Assembly (NCBI GenBank): GCA_009829735.1
Contig: CM020618.1
Span: 34,386,894-34,450,893, forward strand
Source of the DNA: Pyropia yezoensis
Lineage: Eukaryota > Rhodophyta > Bangiophyceae > Bangiales > Bangiaceae
Direction: 5' to 3'
DNA length: 64,000 nt
Shown here: positions 55,263-64,000 of the stretch, piece by piece
Position numbering within the stretch: the stretch's first letter is position 1
Layout of the letters: every line of letters starts with the position of its first letter
Notes under the pieces: model-generated
The model's database searches: none
Told to the model about the DNA's origin: nothing
Seen by the model: the letters and a program-made list of their open reading frames with translations, nothing else
Position numbers and translations under genes: made by a program

Positions 55263-55890
55263 TCACGTTTTCTTGGCGTACGTCAGGAAACCCAGGTTCC
55301 AAAGCACAGACTCTGTCCCAGGGTAGATCGCCTTAACGTGTTCCTTCTGAAAGTCCATCCCGAGGATCAACGGTACCGAGAGGGCCCTGACCACGAGGAA
55401 CTCGAACTCCATCGGCTTCCCGTTCACAACAACCGATAGGTCCACGATCCCACGGGCCCGTCACAACTGACCCGAGGCGTCCCACACGTGCGTCGACTTG
55501 GGGGCCCTCGACGCCAGTCGTCGCCACCCGTCAGGAAGGATGTCCTCGCGTACCACGCTTGGCCCAGCACCAGTGTCCAGGATAGCAGTGGTGTCCTTCG
55601 GTTCCTCCTTGTCCAATCGAACCAAAGCATTCAAAGCAAAGTTTCTCTTACGCAGTACAAGCAAGGTACCCTTGAACCCATAGGGCTTCTTCATTCCCAT
55701 CCGACGTCGGAGCCCAGACTTGGATCGTCGTGCCAGAGAGGGCAAACAGGAACAAGGGCTGTTCAAAGTAATAGGAGACTCAGAACGTACAGGTATAACG
55801 GGGCCCTTAAAGAGCTTTGAGAACCCCAACGCAGTTACAAACGAGCAGGTACTATCCCGACGATGGGGAGGGGACCGTTTCGATCCGCCC
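55263..55890 (-). pseudogene. Family D protease region
   Basis: ILDTGAGPSVVREDIL marks the aspartic protease; LVVRALSVPLILGMDFQKEHV is its flap-distal part. In-frame stops at 55461 and 55263 interrupt an otherwise single frame that continues into RT. Confidence 0.7.
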
Positions 55891-55894
55891 CCCG

Positions 55895-57270
55895 TTACTC
55901 TTTTCCCGAGGGTCCCGGCTCCGGGGAACCGTCGTTCACTTGGTACGCTTGGTCCGCCTCGTCATCCGAGAGGGTAATCCCTTCACAAAGGGCCTGAACC
56001 ATAGCAACCCGGATCTGACGATGGAACTGGCGGTCCGCGTTCGGCTTTACATCGGTACTCTGACTCCGTTCACGAGTGGCCGCACGGAACGAGTCCCGGG
56101 CCTGGAGAACCGCTTTCCGTTGGACCTCAGACAACATGGAACATTGATGGGCCATGTGACCCGGTTCCCAACAAAGGTAACAACGGTACGGGCGTCGACT
56201 GTCCATGGTACGTACTCCCACGAACTGGGGTGTGGGTCCCTTGAACCCAAACACTTGACCCGACCCGTTCTTCTCAGTTTCCTTCTCGAGGGGGCCCTTA
56301 AGAATCGTAGAGGGGCCCATAGGATTAACAGCCATCAACGGGGACGAGTCCAACGAACGATTGGGCCTCGGTTCAGTGGGTCTGCGGACGGTTCCAGCGG
56401 GGCCAGCGTTGGTCACAGAGGACCCTCGGGCCATCTTAATAACCTCGGTAGCCGCCTTGTTCTTGCCCGCAGTAAACGCTACCACCTGCTGGTACGTACG
56501 GTCAGGGATATTGTAGACAAATGCGTCCGTACGTAGGTACTCAGGGAGCCCTTGGATCAGCAGCTGTTTCATGGTACCTTCGGTATGGATGTTACCGCAT
56601 AGTTCCGTCAGACCCCGTAAGCGTGCTGCGAAGGCCTCGATACCCTCATCTGGTTCCTTGGCGGCCCGACTGAACTTGTCCTGCGCCAGTGCTAACGCAT
56701 GGGGTTCAGCGTACGTTTCAAGGAACCAGTTAACAGCCTCGGGGTAACTCGTGATCGAAGCGCCACCTGACGCGCTTGAGGAGTCCGGAAGGGCCCGACT
56801 GTACCGCAGTTCCGCGTCCCCGGACAAGAAATGAGGGATCGCGTACAGGGCCATGCCCGCGGAATCCCCATTATCGTTACATGCCTTAACCAGTTCGCGG
56901 AGCCAAGTGAACACCTTGAGGGCCTCTTTCCCAGAGAGATTAGGGTACCCAGCAAAAGAGTGTTTCGTGTTACGAGCAACCCGTCCCATCTTGCGTGCTT
57001 ATCGCGTTCCATAGGTCGATTTCTTGTTCCGTAGGCGATACGTACGATAGTCCAGGACCCGAGCAAAACGATCGTCGGAACACTTGATTACCTGTGGCTC
57101 GGTTCGTGGGTTCTGAAACGTAAATCCTGACCCGTTGTAGCCCGGATCTCACCCGGGGGCGCTGTCCCCCGTGTGGCAGTATTGACCCCCAGGTAGGGGG
57201 GCAACACGTGCCATGCAAGGGGCGGCAGGCCACTAGCCTGATCCGTTCCTCCCCCTGCATTTGGGTCCAT
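55895..57270 (-). pseudogene. Family D gag, frameshifted
   Basis: The start is the ATG at 57270 (MDPNAGGGTDQASGLPP); this frame stops at 57088. The rest is in another frame from 56989. It holds SYPEAVNWFLETYAEPHAL and IEAFAARLRGLTELCGNIH (Gag core) and a zinc knuckle CYLCWEPGHMAHQC. It ends at 55895, just before the protease frame. Confidence 0.75.
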
Positions 57271-57354
57271 ATTCCCTAAGTTTGGGATAGTTAGCTTAGT
57301 AGTAAATCCAACTTGGATTTGAGGGTTTTCTGCATTTATCGTCTTGAATTTTCG

Positions 57355-57640
57355 TGTGGCCCGGTGGGCAGGTGCTGGGGTGGGAGATTCTGAGTGGCGA
57401 GATTCTGAGTGGACACTGGGGGGATAAGGGGAGGGACAGCGGGGCTTGGCCCTGCGTCCCCGTCCCGACCAAGAAACTGTTGGACCACACACCATCCTCT
57501 TGTTTGTCCGTGGGGGGATTGCCCCACAACAGGGACAGAGTGTGTGCGACTTGCACTTCTTCCGGTTCCCCCGACACGGGAGGCAGCCCTAGCACACCGC
57601 CCCAACTTGGGTGCCGTGTGTGCTAGTGGTTTTTGCCACA
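57355..57640 (+). repeat. Family E 5' LTR
   Basis: 286 bp from TGTGGCCCGG to TTTTGCCACA; the ends TGTGGC/GCCACA resemble family C, but the body is different and much shorter. TTTCG at 57350-57354 would be the left target duplication. The 3' LTR is outside the window. Confidence 0.7.
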
Positions 57641-57642
57641 TT

Positions 57643-57661
57643 TGGTGGAGCAGCAGGGGAT
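57643..57661 (+). promoter_or_regulatory. Primer binding site, family E
   Basis: TGGTGGAGCAGCAGGGGAT, two bases after the LTR and identical over 19 bases to the family C site. It implies the same unnamed primer tRNA. Confidence 0.75.
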
Positions 57662-57759
57662 AGAGGTAAACTTTACCTCCGGGTGCACCCGGGTGTAGGG
57701 GGCCCTCTGTCTCAGAGGAACGGTGGTCTTGGACCGTGTCATACGGATCGTCAGCCAAC

Positions 57760-59706
57760 ATGGCTAGCTTGGACCCCCCGTCGTCCGGGGAGTACACGGG
57801 TGACGCACGTACTTCAGTGCCTTTGAATACTGGTGAGACACAGGTGGGTTTACCTGGGGTCGCAGAGGGACTAGAGGTCCCTCAAGCCAGCAGGACTGGA
57901 AGTACGGGCGGGCAACAGGCCACCCTGACTCAGTCGGGAGTTCACTCGGGTGACACTTCTGATGTGGGTGGGCCGAAGTCTGGCCACCGTGTGGTATACT
58001 CAACGGGAACGTCCCAAGGGGTGAGGACTGTCCCCGCGGGTTCCACTCGGGTTGGAGCCAACTTTGGCTTGGAGTCGTCGCCAACTAGGCTTTCGGAGGA
58101 CGGTGGACCTCCGTTGGTCGGCGATGGGCTCGCGCCCATGCCCCCGGTTGAGACCCCTGAGGAACGTGGTTACCCCTCAGGTGGACTCCCGGAGGCGGAC
58201 CAAGACTCAACTGGAGTCTTCAATCCACTCCTCGCGGAAACTGTCCGTCGGGAGGCGACCAATGTGTTGCGGCAGACTTTGCCGGACCTGGTGGTCACGA
58301 TGACGAATACTATTCTGAATCAAATTGTGGCGAGTTTGCCAGATGGCCTTAATGTCCGAACCGGATTGGGGCTTTCGAGCCCGCAGGCGCAGGGGGAATC
58401 CCCCCTCACGCCTATCTCTGGTCGCCCCGAACTGGGGGCGACACCTGTGACTCCCAACGAGGGAGCCACACCATACTCGGTGGGGCGTACGCCCTTCACG
58501 GGGGAGTTCCCCCCGGAAACGCCGGCGGCTACACCAAGCGCGCCGCGCCGGACTACAGGCACTGAGAGTGAACTTACCCCAGTGCCACAGCGGCTGTTCC
58601 CTCAACGTGAGGTGCCGCCCAAGATCCAGGTAGCCAACCCGGTCTACCAGAGGATCTTTGACTGTGAGACCTACGCCCTCCACAACAAGTCGGTGGCGTA
58701 TGGTCCTGACCAGGCCCGAGCCATGGGCCGTGCCAAGAAGAATGCACTTCATTCTTTTGGGCACAAAGCGGAGTGGGACGGAACTCCCACCCTCCGTGTC
58801 TTTGAGTTCCTACGTCGTTTCACAAAAGCCTGTGACGACAATGCCATAAGTGAAGGCATGGCTTTTTACATGCTACAGGAGTTTACGAAGGGCGACCTAC
58901 GGACAGAACTTATGTCCGTCATGCCCAGCTCCTCAAGTGGAGGCGCTGGGGAGGTGACGTCCTATTTGGAGCTCGTCAACTGGTTGTTGAGAGCCATGGT
59001 TGATGAGGCAGCGTTGGCTTCTCAAGTCGAGGAGTTTACGCAAGCCCATCAGGAAGAGGCGGAGGACGAATTGTCCTTTGCGGAGCGAGTCCGTGAGCTC
59101 AACAATTTTTGTGGGTTTCTTCATCCACAAGCTGTGGTGAAGAGTCGGTTTGTGGAGGGACTCCATTGGTCAGTCCGGATGGAGACCCGGGAGCATAACA
59201 CTGCCCGGGCGACCCTGGCCGAGTTGGCCAGGTTCGCCTATCGCAGAGGCGAGGCCTACAGAAAGTTGCGGGAGGAACAACGCCAGGAGCGTCAGGCCGA
59301 GTTGGCCAAGAAACGCGAGGAGGCGCGCCAGGCCAGAGAGTTGAGAGAGGCACGCCGAATCCGCAAGGAGAGGGTGGCAGCTGCCGTGGGAACTTCCCAG
59401 GGTATCCCTTCGTCTTCCCCAGTTGGGAAGACCCCTCCCGGAACGGACCATCGGTGTTGGAACTGCAACTCCGATGGTCACTGGGCAAATGATTGCCCCA
59501 AGTTGAGTAAACGCATCCAACAACTTGTTAGGAATGCGAGTAAAAAGTCGGCTACGAACGAAATACGTTCACGCCGCGAAGGTGGGTCTCGACCGGTCGT
59601 TGCGGTCGCCACACCCTCGGCGGAGGAGGCGGACACGTCGTCCTCGGACTCGTCGTCTTCCTCCCCGCCCTCAGATTCGGACGCTAAGTCGGCGGGAAAC
59701 GAATGA
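57760..59706 (+). CDS. gag: Family E Gag
   Basis: Structural Gag of 648 residues from the ATG at 57760 (CAACATGG; the frame is open slightly further upstream without ATG). The first 300 residues are Gly/Pro/Ser/Thr-rich and probably disordered. The capsid-like core follows (KAEWDGTPTLRVFEFLRRF, SYLELVNWLLRAMVDEAAL, LSFAERVRELNNFCGFLHP). Then a Glu/Arg-rich coiled-coil-like stretch (REEQRQERQAELAKKREEA), a zinc knuckle CWNCNSDGHWANDC near residue 567, and an acidic Ser-rich end. The stop TGA overlaps the pol ATG (ATGA at 59703-59706). It is uninterrupted, so this could be a functional Gag. Confidence 0.85.
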   Translation: MASLDPPSSGEYTGDARTSVPLNTGETQVGLPGVAEGLEVPQASRTGSTGGQQATLTQSGVHSGDTSDVGGPKSGHRVVYSTGTSQGVRTVPAGSTRVGANFGLESSPTRLSEDGGPPLVGDGLAPMPPVETPEERGYPSGGLPEADQDSTGVFNPLLAETVRREATNVLRQTLPDLVVTMTNTILNQIVASLPDGLNVRTGLGLSSPQAQGESPLTPISGRPELGATPVTPNEGATPYSVGRTPFTGEFPPETPAATPSAPRRTTGTESELTPVPQRLFPQREVPPKIQVANPVYQRIFDCETYALHNKSVAYGPDQARAMGRAKKNALHSFGHKAEWDGTPTLRVFEFLRRFTKACDDNAISEGMAFYMLQEFTKGDLRTELMSVMPSSSSGGAGEVTSYLELVNWLLRAMVDEAALASQVEEFTQAHQEEAEDELSFAERVRELNNFCGFLHPQAVVKSRFVEGLHWSVRMETREHNTARATLAELARFAYRRGEAYRKLREEQRQERQAELAKKREEARQARELREARRIRKERVAAAVGTSQGIPSSSPVGKTPPGTDHRCWNCNSDGHWANDCPKLSKRIQQLVRNASKKSATNEIRSRREGGSRPVVAVATPSAEEADTSSSDSSSSSPPSDSDAKSAGNE

Positions 59707-62700
59707 CCGTTGGGGCTGGTCGTCCGAAGCTCACAACGGCAGCCTCGGCCAAGTGGGCCAGGAGGACGAACCAAACGTGCCGGATACTGCGGCGACCTAA
59801 GGGAGTCCGCCCACCTCGGGTAGGACTCCCCAAGAACGTAAACCCACGTCGGGTCATTGCGGTGCTGACGGGTGAGAACTTCCAGGTGGCTGGACGGGTG
59901 CAACTTGCCCCCGGCCGTGCATGCTGTACCCGTATCGTACTTGATACCGGGTCAGGAGCCTCCTTGATACGCAAGTCGCTATTACCAAAGGAGGTGAAGC
60001 TCCAACGCTGGAGGTCCAAAGCTGACCATATGATTGACATCAATGGTGGGGTACTTCCCATCGTTGGTGCCGTGACCCTACCAACTAGGTTGGGGACCCA
60101 TGAGGTCGACGTGACCTATGGCGTAGTTGAGAATATATCGGTACCCCTGCTTCTGGGTACCCCTTATGTTGTTACACAAGTGCCTTTGATTTGTGGCCCT
60201 GAGTACTGGGTCAAGTTGATGAATGGGGAGACTATCCCCATCCTTGGTAAGGGAAAGTCTGTGGCTCCTGTGACAGTCTCACAGTCGAAGCCTGTTTGCT
60301 CTGTGAGGGAAGGGTTTACTGCTACCCTGCGTCTAGCCCGTAAAGTCACGTTGCCCCCCAACTCGGTGGCGCACGTTGACGTTGTAACTGATTTTACGGG
60401 GAACGGGTTGGTGCACCCTTACCCCCGTCTTGCTCGCAAGCACCAAGTGCATGTTGCCCTTGGCACGATGGACGCCAAAGCCGGAGTCCCGTGGAGGATC
60501 CAGGTGATGAACCTGAGCCCGACGCCCAAGTACTTTAAGTCGGGAGCCAAGTTCGGCTATATCGACCAACACGAGGGACCGGTAGTAGCGGTCACCCTCA
60601 ACGCGGGCGCAAGTAGCGACCCAAAGTCCGGAAAGGAGAAGCATCAAGCCAAGTCGGCCGCCTCTCCTCGACCCCATGTGAACATGGAGGGTGTCCCCCC
60701 CAGGTTGAGGGTTCAAGTTGAACGCCTCTTGGACCAATATCACAAGTTGTGGGATGGTCAATTGGGACTCATGAGAGCCACCCAACACCGGATCGAGTTG
60801 AAGCCCGGTGCACCCCCTATACGCCAACAACCGTATAGGGGAGGACCTCGTTCAAGGGCCCTCGTTAAGGAGCAAGTTGCTCGCATGGAGGCCCTCGATG
60901 TGATCGAGGCCAGCAACGCCGAGTGGGCGAGTCCGGTGGTTATCGTCCCCAAAGTTGATGGGACCCCCCGGTTTTGTATCGACTACCGTAAGCTCAACGA
61001 GAGCACGGTGAAGGACAGTTATCCCCTACCTAGGATGGACGACTGTCTGGACTCTCTGGGGGAGGCAAACGTGTTCTCTACCCTGGACTGTAACGCGGGG
61101 TACTGGCAAATTCCCATTGCCCCGGAAGACAGGCATAAAACTGCCTTTACCTGTCACTGTGGTACCTACCAGTGCAAGCGTCTACCGTTTGGTCTGTGTA
61201 AGGCGCCGGCAGCTTTCCAGCGCGCTATGGACATGATTCTGGCCGGAGTACGGTGGCAGATCTGTCTTGTGTACCTAGACGATATCATTGTGTTCTCCCG
61301 AAGTCCGGAGGAACACATTGGCCATCTTGGCCAGGTGTTCAAGCTACTTGCTGACGCCGGTGTGTCACTGAAGGCGAGTAAGTGCCACCTCTTTACTCAA
61401 GAGGTGGAGTACTTGGGACATGTTGTCCATCCGGGGCGTCTCAGTGTTAACGAGAAGAACTTGAGGGCCATTCGTAAGGCTCAGTACCCCCGGACCCAGA
61501 CCCAGATGAGGAGCTTCCTCGGGATGTGTAACGTGTACCGACGTTTCACCAAGGGCTTCGCCAAGGTGGCGAAGCCGTTGAATGAGCTAGTGAGCTCAAC
61601 GCTACCGAAGAACCTGCCGCCCCCAAGTCGGGTGAAGCAGGAATCCTTTGAGACTCTTCGGGACCTTCTGCTGAAGCCCCCTATCTTGGCTATTCCCAGG
61701 TTGGGAGGCCACTACATCCTGGATGTGGACGCTAGCTACGACCAACTTGGTTGTGTGTTGCTTCAGCAGCAGCCGGACAAGGAGTACTTGCCGGTGGGAC
61801 ACTTTAGTAAGGGGCTGAACTCGGCCGAGAAGAACTACGGAGTCACCGAGTTGGAAGGACTCGCAGTGGTGTGGGCGGTGACGTCACTTCGTCACTACCT
61901 GGAGGGTGAGAAGCTCCTCATCCGCTGTGACCACCGCGCGTTGCAGTTCATCTTTAAGACGGACTGTACGAACACTCGTCTCAACAAGTGGAGGGTGCGA
62001 CTGGCACCCTTCAACTTTGACATTGAATACCGACCTGGCAGGCAACATGCCCTTGCCGACGGCCTCTCTCGGGTACCTACCGAGGGGCTGGACACTAACC
62101 CAGTCGATGAGGACATCCCCATCGTGGGGGTAGTCACGCGTTCGGGTCAGGCGTTGAACCCCGAGGCGCCAGGGAACAAGAAGTACTTGCCCCTGTCCCT
62201 GGACGAGGTGGTGAAGGCCCAGGCCGAGGATCCCTTCTGCAAGTCGCAGAGGGATATACTGGATACAGTGGTAGAGACGCGTTTCTTTCTGGGAGACGAT
62301 GGCCTCCTCATGAGGAGGGGGGTATTCCAGGGGACCGAACAACTTGTCGTCCCCGCATCCCTCAAGGACAGTATCCTTGAGAGGGAGCACAACGCTCCCA
62401 CGGGTGGACACCTGGGGTCTAGTAAACTGTACCAGACCCTGAGGACCAGGTACTACTGGCCGTCCATGGTGGTGGACATCTACAGTTGGGTGGCTGCCTG
62501 CACAAGTTGTGCACAGAATCGTCTGATGGAACGGCGGCCTACTACGGCTATGCTATTGTTCCCGGCCAAGGAGCCCTTCGCCGCGTTGGCGATGGACATC
62601 CTTGGGCCACTGCCCGTGACCGAAAAGGGCAACCAGTACCTCCTGGTCATCTGTGACGGCTTCACGAAACTTACGCGAGCGATCCCACTGGCAGAGATCA

Positions 62701-63686
62701 CGGCCATGTCGGTCGTGTCAGCCTTCCTAGATCACTGGGTTGCCGCGTATGGCATCCCAGATAGTACACTATCGGACAATGGACCGCAATTTGCGTCTGT
62801 ACTGTTTCAGGGAGTGCTGGATATGTTGGGGGTTAAGGCAAACTATGCCACCCCCTACCACCCACAAACTAATGGGCAGGTCGAGCGCTTCAACAACACT
62901 ATTGTTCGGCAGCTGCGCCACTATGTGAGTGAGCACGTGAAAACGTGGGACCAATACATTTCTATTCTTACGACTGCCTACAATTCGCAGGTTCACTCAT
63001 CTACCGGGGAAGTACCCCTCGCTTTTGCGACCCCGCGTCGCGTGCGGTCTATTGCCGTACGGCGGCCGCTCCCAACTAGGGAGGCCGATGGAAGTACGCC
63101 TACTCCCACTGAGAGTAAGGCGCAGCTAGCTGCTAGGCTTGAAAAACTCATCCCTAAAGTGAGGGCTGAGATGGACAAAGCGCAAAAGCGCTACAAGCGT
63201 ACTTTCGACAAAAAGGTGCGCAATGCTAAGCATGTCCCCGAGCAGGGTGACTGGGTACTGGCTCATTCACACACCCCAACTGGGGGTAAGTTGGTGTTCC
63301 AGACGAAGGGACCGTACCAGGTCCTTCGTACTGATTGACGGCGGTTCACTATCGAAAGTGACGATGGGGTCCGCACAGTAAACGGACAGGACGTGGTCAA
63401 ATTTGCACCACGGCCTGAAGGCGACCCATCGTGGGCGCGGGCGCTGGAAGCGTGGCGCCTGCCCTCGCTGCCTGCGGCCAAACATGGCCCGCAGGAGTAC
63501 GTGTTCGATAAGTTCATCGCCCACGGATGGGATGAGGACACTAACCGCCTCATGTTGAGGGTCCGTTGGTTTGGCCACAAAGCCAAGGATGATACGTGGG
63601 AGTATGTGGAGGACCTTCCCGCTGAGAAGGTCCGGGCGTACTGTGCCCGGAATGAGATAGACCCTAACAGCCCTCCCTCAACGTGA
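59703..63686 (+). pseudogene. pol: Family E Pol polyprotein with one in-frame stop before the chromodomain
   Basis: Starts with the ATG at 59703 overlapping the gag stop. Residue positions are approximate. Protease VLDTGSGASLI near 81; RT CIDYRKLNES, PFGLCKAPAAFQ and VYLDDIIVFS near 523; RNase H LDVDASYDQLGCVLLQ near 672; integrase finger HLGSSKLYQTL...CTSCAQNR near 900-935; core Asp (MDILGPLPV), Asp (LSDNGPQF) and Glu (QVERFNNT) near 963, 1023 and 1061. A TGA at 63336-63338 then interrupts the frame. Downstream the same frame continues with RRFTIESDDG and a chromodomain (LMLRVRWFGH ... DTWEYVEDLP) to a stop at 63684-63686. A one-base change would explain the TGA; without readthrough the chromodomain is lost. 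There is no methyltransferase-like tail here. Confidence 0.85.
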
Positions 63687-63797
63687 GGGAAGGCCGAGCA
63701 ACAGTGCCAAGAGAGTGCTTCAAGTCGAAGTGGTACGCAGAGTGGCTTTTAACTACAGCCCTAACCCTCACACTCTCACAACAAAGGCAGCTGCCAA
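63687..63797. other. Short spacer after family E pol
   Basis: 111 bases between the pol stop and the convergent stop of the putative antisense ORF. Starts with a small inverted repeat around CCCTCAACGTGAGGG (63674-63688). Confidence 0.4.
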
Positions 63798-64000
63798 CTA
63801 GGCACGCATGCTAGACTCTCCCACTCCACGGCCCTCGCCCTCACGTGGAGGCGAGCGGCGAGACCCACGCCGATAACGGTCTCCACTCGTTGGAGGGGGC
63901 GGCGGCTCCAAGTCGGACCCGCCGCGCCCGTCACGGTCGCGCAAGTGGCGTCGACCGTGGCCACTCTTCTGCATGGTCTTGCGCGCAAGTTTGCGACGCA
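63798..64000 (-). CDS. Family E antisense ORF, C-terminal end only
   Basis: A minus-strand frame enters from the window edge and stops at a TAG at 63798-63800, about 66 codons. Composition is Arg/Gly/Asp/Pro-rich (HLRDRDGRGGSD, EPPPPPTSGDRYRRGSRRSP, REGEGRGVGESS), like the charged tails of the family C and D antisense proteins. It points tail-to-tail at pol as in those families. It is short and GC-rich, so chance is possible. Confidence 0.35.
   Translation of the reverse strand, partial: RRKLARKTMQKSGHGRRHLRDRDGRGGSDLEPPPPPTSGDRYRRGSRRSPPREGEGRGVGESSMRA

Larger units (their letters stand above)
48475..57354 (-). mobile_element. Family D Ty3/gypsy chromovirus, decayed
   Basis: Minus-strand element: gag at the right (57270 downwards), pol in the middle, an antisense ORF at the left and a putative 3' LTR. 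The 5' leader is cut at 57354 by the family E LTR, so its primer site and 5' LTR should lie beyond the window if family E inserted there. At least three in-frame stops and two frameshifts occur in gag-pol. Confidence 0.7.
57355..64000 (+). mobile_element. Family E Ty3/gypsy chromovirus, 3' end beyond the window
   Basis: Plus-strand element with LTR, primer site, full gag, nearly intact pol with one stop, and the tail of an antisense ORF at the window edge. It interrupts the family D leader, so it is the younger insertion. Confidence 0.75.

Overview
This is a eukaryotic repeat cluster made almost entirely of transposable elements. The support is spliceosomal GT-AG intron evidence in a DNA transposase gene, several Ty3/gypsy chromoviruses (protease, YLDD reverse transcriptase, RNase H, integrase, chromodomain), no operons and no recognisable host housekeeping gene. 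The taxon cannot be fixed from the sequence; an alga or other GC-rich protist would fit, but that is a guess.

Layout. Positions 1-1877 hold the 3' end of a plus-strand gypsy element (family A): an ORF on the opposite strand, a polypurine tract and a 364-bp LTR. Positions 1878-3156 hold no gene. Positions 3237-6873 hold a KDZ/Plavaka-like DDE transposase gene with introns. Positions 8041-10196 hold the 3' end of a decayed minus-strand gypsy element (family B). At 10197 a plus-strand gypsy element (family C) begins, and the contig ends at a 500-N gap (16102-16601). The sequence after the gap, 16602-28935, repeats 3768-16101 base for base except for single-base homopolymer indels. The two contigs therefore most likely overlap and were not merged. 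After the gap: second copy of the transposase and of family B (16602-23034), then family C as LTR-internal-LTR-internal-LTR (23035-41637) flanked by a 5-bp GATGC duplication, inserted in the integrase zinc-finger coding region of family B, whose remainder follows (41638-45366). Positions 45367-48474 are non-coding with three nested inverted-repeat pairs. Family D (minus strand) occupies 48475-57354. Family E (plus strand) starts with its LTR at 57355 inside the family D leader and runs off the window.

Main biological points. (1) In families C and D a long ORF lies between pol and the 3' LTR on the strand opposite to gag-pol (987 and 581 codons from their first ATG), pointing tail-to-tail at pol. 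Family B has a broken remnant in the same place, and families A and E have ORFs in the same place cut by the window edges. This looks like a recurring antisense gene module of these elements. (2) The family C polyprotein continues past its chromodomain into a domain resembling phage-type/DIRS-type DNA N6-adenine methyltransferase (W-T-P, IDLFA, NPP, APKW signatures). (3) Every family C copy has a gag that lacks its N-terminal part and has no ATG before the conserved block, so these copies probably depend on another Gag. (4) Families C and E share the same primer binding site although their LTRs differ.

Expression logic: sense transcription from the LTR would give gag-pol (a -1 overlap in family C, an ATGA stop-start overlap in family E). 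The first ATG of the family C antisense ORF lies inside the LTR, so its message must start in or beyond the LTR in reverse.
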